Positions 45,182-55,293 are shown, numbered from the stretch's first letter. The stretch is 64,000 bases of DNA from Taibaiella sp965229095 (GCA_965229095.1 OZ245855.1:868001-932000), one strand, 5' to 3'. The notes: a model not told the origin generated them from the sequence alone. Made by a program: numbers and translations.

Positions 45182-45314
45182 TATGACTTATATTTACGGA
45201 CGCAAAATTAGGCAAATACTGAAGAAATTTCTCAGACGTGTAACGGATTGAGGTCTATGGATATTCTATTTTTTAATCAGTAAAATGTTTCCTTTTTGCC
45301 TTAAAACGTATCCT

Positions 45315-45343
45315 TTTGTTAGTAAGCAAAGAGACTATTTTTG
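45315..45343 (+). promoter_or_regulatory. Promoter of the AraC gene at 45371
   Basis: TTTG (45315-45318), spacer 17, TATTTTTG (45336-45343) fits the Bacteroidota consensus (TTG, 17-23 bases, TAnnTTTG). It lies 28 bases before the chosen ATG. Confidence 0.7.
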
Positions 45344-45370
45344 TATTATATTAATAGTGTTTTTAAAGCA

Positions 45371-46234
45371 ATGGCTAATAAAATATTCAATATAAGAGAG
45401 TTTGCATCATACCTCAATGTAACAAAACCCAAGAATGAGGACCTGCTCATTATAAACTACGAAAACGAGGACAGTATAAGGCTGCAATCCAATTCTGTTA
45501 CCATAGATTTTTATTTGCTGGCTATAAAACCTCCTTTGGAAAAGGGTTTTAAGGAAACTCAATTCCTGGAAGACCAGGCAAAATCCTTTATGTATGCTGA
45601 CTGTCCGCAGAACAACCTTGATTGGGATATTAATGCCCCGGATGTTGGCTTTAATATCTTAGTCAGTGCTAAATACATAAACAAGCTGACCAAAAATTAC
45701 AATTTTGTCCACTATAATAATCATGAGGCATTGTTTCTTACAAAAGATGAAGAAACAATTTTGTGGGATTTGTTCCGAAAAGCATACAACGAATTTCAGA
45801 AGGAACATTATTCCAAAGAGATAGTCATGTCTTATATTGCTCTGATATTGTCTTACACGCAAGTGTTTTACGACAGGCAGTTTGATTCAAGAAGCAGTAT
45901 CTACCATTCGGTGATTGACAATTTCTATGAAAACCTCAAAGAATATTTTAATAAGAAGGAAGATATATCCGGTCTTCCTTCGGTAGCCTGGTTTGCGCAG
46001 AAAGCAAACCTTTCGCCAAATTACTTTGGGGATCTGATCAAGCATTTCACTGGCGAATCGCCTATTGAACATATCCATAATTTTGTTTTAAAACAAGCAA
46101 AAGACAAGCTCAAAAATACCCCGCTTTCCATCAGTGAAATCTCTTATAGCCTGGGCTTTGATTATCCTAATTACTTTGCAAAGTTCTTCCGCAAGAAAAC
46201 AGGTATGTCCCCGAAAGTATTCAGGGGGATGTAA
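45371..46234 (+). CDS. AraC-family transcriptional regulator
   Basis: The ATG at 45371 (MANKIFNIREFASYLN) gives 287 residues; a TTG-started extension to 45341 would run into the promoter. The N-terminal part is a cupin-like sensor, and the C-terminal AraC domain (WFAQKANLSPNYFGDLIK, SISEISYSLGFDYPNYFAKFF, ending SPKVFRGM) is complete. It belongs to the same broad group as the two ICE-borne AraC proteins but is more distant. Two hydrolase genes follow in the same direction after a terminator and are its likely targets. Confidence 0.93.
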   Translation: MANKIFNIREFASYLNVTKPKNEDLLIINYENEDSIRLQSNSVTIDFYLLAIKPPLEKGFKETQFLEDQAKSFMYADCPQNNLDWDINAPDVGFNILVSAKYINKLTKNYNFVHYNNHEALFLTKDEETILWDLFRKAYNEFQKEHYSKEIVMSYIALILSYTQVFYDRQFDSRSSIYHSVIDNFYENLKEYFNKKEDISGLPSVAWFAQKANLSPNYFGDLIKHFTGESPIEHIHNFVLKQAKDKLKNTPLSISEISYSLGFDYPNYFAKFFRKKTGMSPKVFRGM

Positions 46235-46265
46235 TAACGAAACAGCGGAACAACTCAAAAATACA

Positions 46266-46289
46266 GCAACCTGAAAGGGTTGCTTTTTT
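46266..46289 (+). terminator. Terminator after the AraC gene
   Basis: GCAACC, loop TGAAAG, GGTTGC, then six T, 32 bases after the stop codon. Confidence 0.82.
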
Positions 46290-46366
46290 GTTTGCAGCCA
46301 ATCCTAATCTGTAAAAAGTCTCCGTTTTCAAGTAATCTGTCTACGTGCCGGGGCATAGTGGCGAGG

Positions 46367-46374
46367 TAACTTTG
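46367..46374 (+). promoter_or_regulatory. -7 box of the hydrolase operon
   Basis: TAACTTTG matches TAnnTTTG and lies 42 bases before the ATG of the first hydrolase. No good upstream TTG is present, as expected for a promoter that needs an activator such as the AraC protein next door. Confidence 0.5.
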
Positions 46375-46416
46375 TGCTATCAAAATCGCAAAAGATTTAA
46401 CTAAAAAAAGAATATC

Positions 46417-47334
46417 ATGTCACAGCAAAAAATCAGTATCAAAAACGGGAATGGACAAGGCATTACCTTATCCGCTATTATCAATTTTCCTGAAGGGTTT
46501 GATGAAAGCAAAAAGTATGCAACGGCAGTTGTTTCCCATCCTGGTGGTGGTGTTAAGGAACAAGCTGCCGGATTGTACGCCAGGAAATTGGCGGAACAAG
46601 GTTTGCTTACCGTTGCATATGATGCCTCCTATCAGGGCGAAAGCACCGGCGAGCCTCGTCAACTGGAAAACCCTTACATCAGAACAGAAGATGTAAGTGC
46701 GGTAATAGATTACCTGACTACACTTCCTTATGTGGATGCAGAGCGGATCGGGGCGATGGGTATCTGTGCCGGTGCGGGTTATACTGCAAATGCGGCCATC
46801 AATGACCATAGGATTAAAGCAGTTGGAATGGTGAGTGCGGTAAATATAGGTTCCATGTTCCGCAACGGATGGGAAAACAATGTAAAAGATGCAGATGCTA
46901 TGCCGTACCTGATGGCAGGCGCTACCGCCAGAACCCATGATGCAAAGGAAGGATTACAGACCATGCCACTGGCTCCGATGAAAGAAGAAGACGCACCAAA
47001 TGAAGAGTTGAGGGAAGCCTGGGAATATTACCACACCAACCGCTGCCAATATCCGACGGCGCCGGGATGGGCAACTTTAAGAAGCCTGACGCAGATCATT
47101 ACCTATGATGCGTATAACAAAGCCGAGGCATTTTTTACACAACCTTTACTGGCAATCGTAGGAAGTGTTGCGGGGAGCGCGTGGATGAGCGATGACCTAT
47201 TGAAAATCGCTGCTACTACCGATAAGAAAAAATATATCATAGAGGGTGCAAACCACATGTCCCTTTACGACAGGGAAAATTATGTGAACGAAGCGGTTTC
47301 CCAGTTGGTTCCTTTCTTCTCTGAAAAATTGTAA
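46417..47334 (+). CDS. Alpha/beta hydrolase with Cys nucleophile, copy 1
   Basis: In the 305-residue protein the nucleophile elbow is GICAGAGY with Cys117 in place of the usual Ser, as in dienelactone-hydrolase relatives; an oxyanion region HPGGG (41-45) and a late Asp/His pair (IVGSVAGSAW, EGANHMSLYD) complete the fold. It is cytosolic. The second hydrolase, 20 bases downstream, is a paralogue. The substrate is unknown; ester or lactone hydrolysis is expected. Probably induced by the AraC protein. Confidence 0.9.
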   Translation: MSQQKISIKNGNGQGITLSAIINFPEGFDESKKYATAVVSHPGGGVKEQAAGLYARKLAEQGLLTVAYDASYQGESTGEPRQLENPYIRTEDVSAVIDYLTTLPYVDAERIGAMGICAGAGYTANAAINDHRIKAVGMVSAVNIGSMFRNGWENNVKDADAMPYLMAGATARTHDAKEGLQTMPLAPMKEEDAPNEELREAWEYYHTNRCQYPTAPGWATLRSLTQIITYDAYNKAEAFFTQPLLAIVGSVAGSAWMSDDLLKIAATTDKKKYIIEGANHMSLYDRENYVNEAVSQLVPFFSEKL

Positions 47335-47354
47335 TTCAATATAAAAAAAGAAAA

Positions 47355-48278
47355 ATGAAAAAATCAGTAAAATTTAAAGCCCTTTATTGGGATATAGCAG
47401 CAGATTTACTGTTCCCGCCTGATTTTGATGAAAACAAAAAATACCCGTCCGTTATCAGCGCGCATCCTATTGGTAGTTGCAAGGAACAAACCTCGGGCAA
47501 TGTTTACGGAAAAGCGTTGGCAGAAGCAGGCTTTGTAGTATTGGCATTTGATGCATCCTTTCAGGGGGCAAGCGGGGGCGAACCAAGGTTTATTGAAGAT
47601 CCTACTATCCGGGTAGAGGACTTTCGCTGTGTTTGTGATTACCTGGTTACGCTGCCGTATGTAGATGAACACCGTATTGGTGTATTGGGTATTTGTGGAG
47701 GCGGTGGCTATTCCATCAGCGCTGCCAAGTCAGAGCGCCGTATCAAGGCGGTGGTAAGCATCACCGGTGTAAACTTTGGCCGTCTTTGCCGTGAGGGATT
47801 TGCGGGATACGATCCGATAGGCACCCTTGAAGCGATTGCGCTGCAACGCACTGCCGAAGCACGTGGCGCCCAACTGCGTGTAGACGGATTGTTGCCATCC
47901 TCGGTAGAAGAAGGCAGGAAAGCAGGCATTACGGATATCGATGTATTGGAAGCTACCGATTACTATAAAACCCCGCGTGGCGCACAGCCACATGGTGCTA
48001 CCAGTGCGCTGTTCTCACATCGTGCCACATCTGTAGACTGGGATGCATTTAGCAATGCAGAAACGCTACTGACGCAACCCTTGCTGGTTATAATTGGCGA
48101 TAAGCCCGGCGGCTTTGGCGCCTATCGTGATGGGCTGGAAATTTATGGTCGTGCGGCTTCCAGGAAAAAAGAAATATTGGTTGTAGAAGGCTACTCTCAT
48201 TACGATCTATACGACAAGCCTGAGCCAGTAAATGTAGCATTGAACAAATTAATTCCTTTTTTCAAAGAGAATTTATGA
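47355..48278 (+). CDS. Alpha/beta hydrolase with Cys nucleophile, copy 2
   Basis: The 307-residue protein is paralogous to the upstream one (DASFQGASGGEPRFIEDP against DASYQGESTGEPRQLENP). Its elbow is GICGGGGY with Cys114, and VEGYSHYDLYD carries the probable catalytic His. The middle lid region differs strongly from copy 1, so the two may act on different or successive substrates. Cotranscribed with copy 1. Confidence 0.9.
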   Translation: MKKSVKFKALYWDIAADLLFPPDFDENKKYPSVISAHPIGSCKEQTSGNVYGKALAEAGFVVLAFDASFQGASGGEPRFIEDPTIRVEDFRCVCDYLVTLPYVDEHRIGVLGICGGGGYSISAAKSERRIKAVVSITGVNFGRLCREGFAGYDPIGTLEAIALQRTAEARGAQLRVDGLLPSSVEEGRKAGITDIDVLEATDYYKTPRGAQPHGATSALFSHRATSVDWDAFSNAETLLTQPLLVIIGDKPGGFGAYRDGLEIYGRAASRKKEILVVEGYSHYDLYDKPEPVNVALNKLIPFFKENL

Positions 48279-48481
48279 AGTAAATCAAAACGAAGGGCAG
48301 ATAAAAAGGAATAGATTACCGTTTTCTTTTTCTGGCCTTAGAAGCATCTTGGAACTTGAACAGCATGATCACCCGTAAGCGAATGGAAAAGTATGACATC
48401 ACTGCGACAGAGATTGATTCTATAGCTGCAAATAAAGATACGGAATGACAGCGCATTTCACCAGTTGTTTTCGCAAAGCGG

Positions 48482-48570
48482 CAATGTTTTTGCTTGCAAA
48501 GATTGTTGTTCCCGGCCATCCTGGATAAGAGCATCCTCATGCTGCAATAATATAGCGAAAGCCCTTAACA
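48482..48570 (+). pseudogene. Small gene fragment related to the gene at 63414
   Basis: The bases CCTGGATAAG, ATGCTGCAAT and ATATAGCGAAAGCC match the 5' part of the frameshifted gene at 63414-63745 (CCTGGATAAG, GTGCTGCAAA, ATATAGCGAAAGCC) in the same order, but frames are broken and the rest is missing. It is a remnant of a gene family with at least two copies in this window. 48279-48481 shows no clear gene. Confidence 0.5.
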
Positions 48571-48574
48571 AAGA

Positions 48575-48605
48575 ATAGCCGGTCATTTGCGACCGGCTAT
48601 TTCTT
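48575..48605. terminator. Terminator between converging transcripts
   Basis: ATAGCCGGTC (48575-48584), loop ATTTGC, GACCGGCTAT (48591-48600), then TTCTT; A-rich on the other side, so it can serve both the hydrolase side and the minus-strand oxidase gene. Confidence 0.8.
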
Positions 48606-48664
48606 ATGGAGCTACAGCACTTCTTCTTGACAATTATTTTTGTAAGACAACGCTGATATGGTAT

Positions 48665-50245
48665 TTACTTCTGCGATATGCCAAACATGGCCCTCCAGTA
48701 ATTGGTCACAAAAACCTGGCCGGGATCAAATTTTTCTCTGAAGGAAAGCCATTCTTTAAATTTAGGGAATGCCTGCATTACATATTCCGGGCCGATAACG
48801 ATATTGCCGATCTCCGTTCCCACAGCAGGGAAATGTTTGCCCCAATGAAGTCTTGCTGTTGGTATTTTCAACAGCACATCCCAGTATTTGGTAAAGAAAT
48901 CCTGCAAATTGCCGGTAGGATTATATTCCCACCAATATGGATCGACCCTTATTACATCTCTGTTGAATGACTGGCTCATCCAAAAAGGAGAAGCTTTGGC
49001 TCCATAGAGTTCTACTCCAAAATTACCGGCTGCCATAGGATCACTCTTAAACAGATCTGTTAGTGCCTTCATTACTTCATCTGTGTAGTTTACATCTATC
49101 CATATTTCTGTAAACTGCACCCGGATGACGGTATCGATCATTGCCTGATCGTCATTGGGTAAGGCGATATACCAATGATCCCGAAAATGCTTACTGTCCA
49201 GGGTATTGACCAGGCACAGCAGGAATGCGGCAATCTTATTAGATACGGCACTTCCTTCATATTGTAATTCATTCACAGCAAACAATACGGCAGCGGCTAT
49301 GTAATTCATCACTTTATTCTGCAATACATGCACATAAGGAATAATAGGCTGTTCGTTTGCCGTTTGTGCACCTTTAAACTGCAATACACGCTGTACCCCT
49401 TCTTCCGGAAACCAAACACAGTGTACATATTCCTGCGTTTTAAGCGCCGTTTCAAAAGTAGCGGCATTGGCAATGATCGAATCCTGAACCATAACCGTTT
49501 CCTCTACACCATCTACCAGGTAATTTTTACCCAGTTTGACGGTTACATAGGTGAGTACACCAAAAAGACCCATAGAAACAGCAGCGGCATAGAATGCATC
49601 GCTACCACGTTGCAGAACCTGCTCTTGTCCGGTGCCATCTATAAATTCGATCGATTCAACTACATCAGCAAAACCATGAGATAGCGATCCTCCCGCTGTA
49701 CTGGTCATCATAAATCCTCCGATAGTCTGATGGCTCATTCCTCCAAGTATCGGCAGGGCATAACCCATTTTATCGACTATCCTGTTAAACGAATTATCAG
49801 CATTGGAATTGGGATCGGAGGGATCAATGCCCAGATTACATCCTGCTCCTACACGGACCAGCAAATAGCCCTCTGTTTTATTTTCTTCTATCACATTTAC
49901 TTGCCTAAGCTCGTTTTCCAGTTTTACATGCAGACAGGGTTCTTCTTTGCGGGCAAATACGGCTTCTGGTGCAGAGTGCTGGGCGCCGGCTATACGGACT
50001 ATTTTTTGTTCATCCCTGCCTCTTTTAATTACCGCTTTCACATCATCCACATTGTTGCAAGATATCAAATTGTCATAGTCGGGTGACCAAGGTGTCTTTT
50101 GTTCTTCAAGCCTTTTTAACTCGTGTTCCATAGCTTCGATAAATGACGGAACATGAATCATTTCTTGAGCTTTCAAAAGGTCATCAGAGACAATCGTCGA
50201 GATAAATGCTCCCAGCGTCTTTTTGTGCGTTTCGGTTGCGTTCAT
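48665..50245 (-). CDS. FAD-linked oxidoreductase, lactone-oxidase-like
   Basis: The 526-residue protein has an N-terminal PCMH-type FAD domain (VRIAGAQHSAPEAVF, LVRVGAGCNLG, GGMSHQTIGGFMMTSTAGGSLSHG) and a C-terminal ALO-like domain with a closing HWGKHFP segment as in D-arabinono-1,4-lactone/L-gulonolactone oxidases. No signal is seen, so it is cytosolic. It likely oxidises a sugar lactone or alditol; the exact substrate is open. Monocistronic. Confidence 0.87.
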   Translation of the reverse strand: MNATETHKKTLGAFISTIVSDDLLKAQEMIHVPSFIEAMEHELKRLEEQKTPWSPDYDNLISCNNVDDVKAVIKRGRDEQKIVRIAGAQHSAPEAVFARKEEPCLHVKLENELRQVNVIEENKTEGYLLVRVGAGCNLGIDPSDPNSNADNSFNRIVDKMGYALPILGGMSHQTIGGFMMTSTAGGSLSHGFADVVESIEFIDGTGQEQVLQRGSDAFYAAAVSMGLFGVLTYVTVKLGKNYLVDGVEETVMVQDSIIANAATFETALKTQEYVHCVWFPEEGVQRVLQFKGAQTANEQPIIPYVHVLQNKVMNYIAAAVLFAVNELQYEGSAVSNKIAAFLLCLVNTLDSKHFRDHWYIALPNDDQAMIDTVIRVQFTEIWIDVNYTDEVMKALTDLFKSDPMAAGNFGVELYGAKASPFWMSQSFNRDVIRVDPYWWEYNPTGNLQDFFTKYWDVLLKIPTARLHWGKHFPAVGTEIGNIVIGPEYVMQAFPKFKEWLSFREKFDPGQVFVTNYWRAMFGISQK

Positions 50246-50919
50246 ATGTTTTGTGTTTTGGTTATGGAAAAAAGGTGCTTATTGATAATGTGTAACGGCG
50301 ATATATAGCGCATGCATTTCGAACATGTAGTAATCTTAATACAAAGTGTATCCATTTAAAAACGGAATACTGTCTAACAATCGCCAGGTTGAGCCGTCAA
50401 CAGGATTACGTCATTGCACTCAGCCAATGTCGTGACTCATTTCAAAATCTGTAAAAAGAGTATTCACGGCTGCATATAGTGTATGGAAAAGCAGCGCGGT
50501 ATAAAGTTGATAACAGTAAATCGTGTTTTGTTTTTCATCAATGGTTATTATGGTTTACCGCTCAGGCAAAAGTGCAATTTCATTGTGACAAACTAATGGG
50601 TATAAATATGTGAAAATCATGAGGGGAAATACCATATAACCAAGCGGCAATTTCATAACATATATATACTTTTGAAGAATTCCGGCTTTTTGATGCAATT
50701 CAAAAAGTGACTCGTAGTAAAATGGTTCGATGAACAGTATAGGCTTTTACAGGAAGATAAGCCTAATGAACTGCATCTTATAAAGGTGAAGGAAGATTTG
50801 CCTATACCAAGACTTGATGCAGCTCATGATTAATTTAGTGGTGCGTAAGACTGTCAATCGTACACGTATTCGACATGACCAATGGCGCAGGAAAGGTTAA
50901 AGGAAAATGCAGGAAGGAA
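50246..50919. other. Long intergenic region without a recognised gene
   Basis: This stretch of 674 bases carries only short broken frames on both strands. The part nearest 50245 should hold the promoter of the oxidase gene. I see no repeat array, RNA gene or strong terminator. Confidence 0.5.
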
Positions 50920-53061
50920 TCATCTGACCAGGGTTATGTCGCCCTTTAGCTGAACATCTCCGCGTAACGGGCAATAAAAGGTACAGCGATAAAAGTACAC
51001 GCCAACATCAGCAGTTTGTCCATTAATATATCCGTCCCATCCTTCATTTGGCTTGGAGCTACTGAATACCCGCTGCCCTAACCGGTTGAAAATATCAAGC
51101 TTATATTTGTTCAGGTCGCCATAGTATACGGGCAGCAGCACATCGTTAAGTCCGTCGCCATTAGGAGAGAAAGCATTGGGGAAATGAAAATTGCAATACC
51201 GCCACTTACAGGAGTCAACTGTCAATGTCATGGTATCTGCCGCCAGTACCAGCATACAGCTATCATATGCCGTGGCCCAGTATACCCCGGGTTCCTGTAT
51301 CACGATGCTATCACCCACAGCGCCGGTAGACCACACTGTAGAAGGTCCTTGTCCTTTCAGCACTACCTGTTGCCCTTCACATATCGTTGTATCCCCACCC
51401 AGGTCTATAGAATGAACACTGCTCGGGGGATGCCGGACTATAAATCTTTGCAAATCGCCAATACAGTCATTGTCCTGGAGGGTTAATACAGCATATCGGC
51501 CTGTATCAGCGGTCGTAATTTCAGGCGTGGTTGCTCCCGTCGACCATGCATAACTGAATGCAGGTATCGCTTTAAGTGTGCAACTGTCCATAGCACAGAT
51601 ATCAATGGTCTCTGCAGGCAGCTCGTTATAGTACAAGTAGGGATTGACATCGCCCAAAGCAAAATCTATCGACCCATGATAGGCTGCTGCGTAGTAATTA
51701 GCCACAATTTTATCGGCCGAAGTGAGGTGGTACACCACTCCGGTGTCGGGCTTTATATAAGCATAAGCGTAACCGGGGTTACCGGGGAAAGGAAGAAATT
51801 GCGAAGCAATACTACTATTTTTCAGCATAATGGTACCTACATTGCTGCTTTTGCTTACGATGGCCACTACCTGTAGACGATTGTAATAATGGCCGCCTCC
51901 CAATGTATAAGGGGCGTAATGGCCTACTGTTTGAAACCTGGCTTCTCTTATCCCGTCACGCATACTGATCACCATGGCGCTGTTAGGATCTGAAAGCGAA
52001 TCTTCAGGGCCGATGTTAGGCGTTATTACTGGTTGCGTATAAGCAACTTTCTGTGCCACCATATGTTGCGAAATGCTGACCGGGAACGATGATGATATAT
52101 GTACGGGTTGGCGGATAATGGTATCCAATGTGCCGCCGTCATTCAGTGTGGCGAAAGTACTGCCATTCAGGCTGAGGGTATTGTTATTAGCGGAAGAGAC
52201 AATTTTTATGATCGTATATGGATTGTTGCGATAAGGGATTACATAATAGCTGGTATCCCAGGATGATACCGGCAACAGTTGATCAAAAAAGAAATCGCAG
52301 GCAGGAGGGGTATTGGGGTTGGAATAAGGCCAGTAGGAAAAGCCGCAGATCCCGGTGTTAAATACGTTTATGGGATTACAGCAGGAGGCGCTCTTCACTT
52401 CTATCTTTGTCCCGCTTATATCCCTGGGGGTATTGGTGTTCCGGTTGCCAATGGAATAAGTTTGCCCTTTGTTCAGGGATACCGTGAAAGGAATACCTGC
52501 CGGATGACTCACCAGGTCTCTGGTGGGTGTGATTTCCAGGGTTACGTTGTCGCAGGTAGCGACTATGCTAAAACCGCCTATCCCACTTCCCACAGTGCCT
52601 CCCTGGTAAAGATAGGGAAGCCCGTTCGTGTAATAGACATGGCCATACTTCTGCCTGTCGGAGGGGTAGATCAGCGAACCATCATCCGTCATGCCACCCC
52701 ATCCGGCGTATTGTACCACCACATCGGAGTCGGAAACAATATGCAGGCTCTTGTTCGCCACTGTTTCGAAGAAGTACATGGTGCACTCGTTCATTTGTGG
52801 CAAAGGCACTTTTACCAGGCTATTGGCCGGTACACTTGTCGTGTAGCTGGCGTTATTGGTCGTATAAGTAAAGGTTACGGTACAATTGTATTTGCTGGAC
52901 AGGAAAAATTCATCGAAAGCACCATTGTCTCCGGTAGTGAACCAGAAATCTTTGCCTGCATAGCGGGCGTGTTGGGTGGCCTGCTCCTGTGCAAACAGCG
53001 TGGAGCGCGTTGTCGGAATGAGGACAAAAAATAAGAGCAAAAAGCGGTATAGGTTTTTCAT
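50920..53061 (-). CDS. Large secreted protein with gliding-motility/T9SS type B C-terminus
   Basis: The ATG at 53061 (MKNLYRFLLLFFVLIPTTRS) starts a clean signal peptide ending near LFAQ; the frame extends further to 53106 but without benefit. The 713 residues hold a long beta-rich region (GKDFWFTTGDNG near the start, an IgGFc-binding-like arrangement) and a C-terminal T9SS type B/CHU_C domain (FPNAFSPNGDGLND, LDIFNRLGQRVF, GWDGYING, VYFYRCTF). It would be exported by the type IX system and attached to or released from the surface. Confidence 0.9.
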   Translation of the reverse strand: MKNLYRFLLLFFVLIPTTRSTLFAQEQATQHARYAGKDFWFTTGDNGAFDEFFLSSKYNCTVTFTYTTNNASYTTSVPANSLVKVPLPQMNECTMYFFETVANKSLHIVSDSDVVVQYAGWGGMTDDGSLIYPSDRQKYGHVYYTNGLPYLYQGGTVGSGIGGFSIVATCDNVTLEITPTRDLVSHPAGIPFTVSLNKGQTYSIGNRNTNTPRDISGTKIEVKSASCCNPINVFNTGICGFSYWPYSNPNTPPACDFFFDQLLPVSSWDTSYYVIPYRNNPYTIIKIVSSANNNTLSLNGSTFATLNDGGTLDTIIRQPVHISSSFPVSISQHMVAQKVAYTQPVITPNIGPEDSLSDPNSAMVISMRDGIREARFQTVGHYAPYTLGGGHYYNRLQVVAIVSKSSNVGTIMLKNSSIASQFLPFPGNPGYAYAYIKPDTGVVYHLTSADKIVANYYAAAYHGSIDFALGDVNPYLYYNELPAETIDICAMDSCTLKAIPAFSYAWSTGATTPEITTADTGRYAVLTLQDNDCIGDLQRFIVRHPPSSVHSIDLGGDTTICEGQQVVLKGQGPSTVWSTGAVGDSIVIQEPGVYWATAYDSCMLVLAADTMTLTVDSCKWRYCNFHFPNAFSPNGDGLNDVLLPVYYGDLNKYKLDIFNRLGQRVFSSSKPNEGWDGYINGQTADVGVYFYRCTFYCPLRGDVQLKGDITLVR

Positions 53062-53247
53062 GGTAACATCATCAAAAGAAACAAAGGCTGCGCTTTGAAT
53101 ACACATTCCTTATTTACCCTTTGTTATTAATTGGCGTTATTTCCTGTGAACGGATCGACTACCAAATTAAACAATACCAGGATAAATTGCAATAGGGCTA
53201 ATTATCTTTTTGCCCTTGCCTGCCTACGGCCCAATATTTTGATAAAT

Positions 53248-53283
53248 GCCGGAAGAGGCCTTATTGAAAAGGCTTCTTCCGGC
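53248..53283 (-). terminator. Hairpin after the LamG protein gene
   Basis: GCCGGAAGAGGCC and GGCTTCTTCCGGC arms with a small A/T loop, 40 bases beyond the stop at 53323. The T-tract is weak. Confidence 0.6.
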
Positions 53284-53322
53284 TCTTTAAATAATCATGA
53301 CCTATAAGAGATGGCTTCTGGC

Positions 53323-54378
53323 TTACTGTTTAACTACCTTCAGCCTGCTCCTTTCGTCTCCTGATGTACATTCGATCCAATAAATACCTGCCGGTAACTG
53401 TTGCATGTCAAGCTGCTCATGCGCCGTTTTGATGTGCTGCTCCATTACTGCCTGGCCAACAGAATTATAAATAACCAGCTTGCCGTTAATAAACCTTTCG
53501 GGAATTTCTATTTCCATAGCTTTAGTAACAGGGTTGGGATACGCTTTAAGGTCTGCTGCACTACCTGCTAGGTCTGCTTTACGTGTTGAGGACCGGGTTT
53601 GTATCGGTGCACAGCAACCCATAATACCATAGCTGTAAAGCGCTGCCACATCTGAGCTCGAAAAAGCCATATCATAGATCCTTACATCATCGATACTACC
53701 CAGGAAATCTGTGCCAATATACAGATCGCCGGCATTGATCGTGGGCACAAGGGGTGGGGGACATCCGCCAGACGATGGCGCACTGGTCAGTATATTATTC
53801 CAATAAATCTGTACCGGCTGAATACTGCCTCCGGATCCCCAGTCAAAAACGACTACAACATGCTGCCAGCCTGCAGCAATGAAATAGCTACTGCAAGTGG
53901 GAGGTAGATAGCTATACCAATTGGAACTCAGATTAATTCCGCCTACAGGTCTTCTGCAATCATACAGCGCTACGGAATAGTCTCCCGACATATTCGGACA
54001 ATGCCCTCCCAGGTCGCGGCCTACTAAGAGCTCGAACTTTCCCGGGGTAGTTTCCTGCGGTCGGTACCATACGGATATGGTGGCCGGATGGCCGGCAAAA
54101 TCAAAATCGGGGCTTGATGGTATCTGGATATAGTCACCGGGACTGCCATTAAACGCATACGCACAATTGGGGTTACCATAGGCATCTGTAGTGGGTAACG
54201 CACCACCCATCGGCATACCATTATGCCCATTCCCTGTCATATCCATTAAAGAGCCTCCGGTGAAATTATAATAGGCGACCTGATTAGCAGCGTTCAAAGG
54301 GAATGGCGTGCACTTCTGGGAAAAAGAAGTGAAATGTAAGGCCAGGAGCAGGCCTGTTGCATACAGTTGTTTCTTCAT
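53323..54378 (-). CDS. Secreted LamG-domain protein with T9SS type A C-terminus
   Basis: In the 351-residue protein a signal peptide (QLYATGLLLALHFTSFSQ) is followed by a LamG/concanavalin-like domain at about 35-240 (YYNFTGGSLMDMTGNGHNG, ATISVWYRPQE, IDDVRIYDMAFSSSDVAALY) and a C-terminal sorting domain (LKAYPNPVTKAMEIEIPE, QQLPAGIYWIE). It probably binds carbohydrate or protein on the cell surface. It lies between another secreted protein and a two-component pair, all on the minus strand. Confidence 0.92.
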   Translation of the reverse strand: MKKQLYATGLLLALHFTSFSQKCTPFPLNAANQVAYYNFTGGSLMDMTGNGHNGMPMGGALPTTDAYGNPNCAYAFNGSPGDYIQIPSSPDFDFAGHPATISVWYRPQETTPGKFELLVGRDLGGHCPNMSGDYSVALYDCRRPVGGINLSSNWYSYLPPTCSSYFIAAGWQHVVVVFDWGSGGSIQPVQIYWNNILTSAPSSGGCPPPLVPTINAGDLYIGTDFLGSIDDVRIYDMAFSSSDVAALYSYGIMGCCAPIQTRSSTRKADLAGSAADLKAYPNPVTKAMEIEIPERFINGKLVIYNSVGQAVMEQHIKTAHEQLDMQQLPAGIYWIECTSGDERSRLKVVKQ

Positions 54379-54552
54379 GAGTTTGGTTTTGATGTTAAAT
54401 GAAATTTATATCGGGTACCCAAGGCGAATATATGGTTTGTGCACCCGTACCATTCCGATTTCCGTTGTATGGAAGGTTTGGTACGATAAACAGCAGGTTT
54501 GGTCCGCCGGACGGCAGAAGGCTTCAATAATAAACGGGCTGTGTACAGGGAA

Positions 54553-55293
54553 TCAGCTCTTGGAGATTGGAGATTTGGTTATTGTAACAAACCGCTGCAG
54601 CAGTTCCTCCCTTATGGAGCGGGCCACTGGTATCTCCATATCGTTATTCATAACAATGCTGGACTGGTTATGTAAATAACGTTTTACTGCATTAAGATTA
54701 ATAATACAGGAACGGTGGATCTGGAAAAACAGGTCGTCAGGAAGAAAATCGCGGAACCGCCCCAGGTAATAAGAACTGATAATGACTTTATCTTTAAGCA
54801 CAACCCGCGTGCATCCTTTTTCAGCCTGGAGATAAAGGATCTGATCTACGGGAATATAATCGATCCCTTTTAATCCGGGAATACCCAGTATACCAGTTGT
54901 TGCCGCGGCCGGTGCAGTGTCTGATGTCGGGGGAACGGCTATCGCACGGCTTACTACTTCAAGCAATGCTGCGTCGTCTACCGGCTTCAACAGATAGCCG
55001 GATGCATAGCACTTGAATGCATCGAGAGCATATTCCTGGTATGCCGTTATAAAGATGATTTTGGCTTTGATGCCCGGCAGCAGACGCATCAGCTCGATAC
55101 CCGTTTTCCCGGGCATCATGATGTCGATAAAAACCAGGTCGTAATCGTTGTCTTTCAGCGCATGCAAGGCGTCGGCCCACCAGGTGCATATTTTTCCCAC
55201 CCTGATATCCGGGAAAAGATCTTTTAACGTCAGCGATAACAATTCTGCCGACTGGATTTCATCATCTATGATGATCGCTTTTAGTAGCTTCAT
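54553..55293 (-). CDS. LytTR-family response regulator 2
   Basis: The 246-residue protein has a receiver domain with D10/D11, phospho-acceptor D57 (VFIDIMMPG) and K103 (LLKPVD), and a LytTR domain from about residue 137 (GLKGIDYIPVDQILYLQAEKGC, FFQIHRSCIINLNAVKRY). Its start overlaps the stop of the histidine kinase gene by 4 bases. Secreted-protein genes downstream on the same strand (53.3 and 50.9 kb) are candidate targets. Confidence 0.95.
   Translation of the reverse strand: MKLLKAIIIDDEIQSAELLSLTLKDLFPDIRVGKICTWWADALHALKDNDYDLVFIDIMMPGKTGIELMRLLPGIKAKIIFITAYQEYALDAFKCYASGYLLKPVDDAALLEVVSRAIAVPPTSDTAPAAATTGILGIPGLKGIDYIPVDQILYLQAEKGCTRVVLKDKVIISSYYLGRFRDFLPDDLFFQIHRSCIINLNAVKRYLHNQSSIVMNNDMEIPVARSIREELLQRFVTITKSPISKS

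Noticed and set aside
48316..48540. 74-codon minus-strand frame
   Set aside because: It runs antisense through a decayed plus-strand fragment and shows no domain or ribosome-binding context.
50600..50919. Possible transposase or protein remnant
   Set aside because: Several short frames were read but none gave a recognisable family segment.
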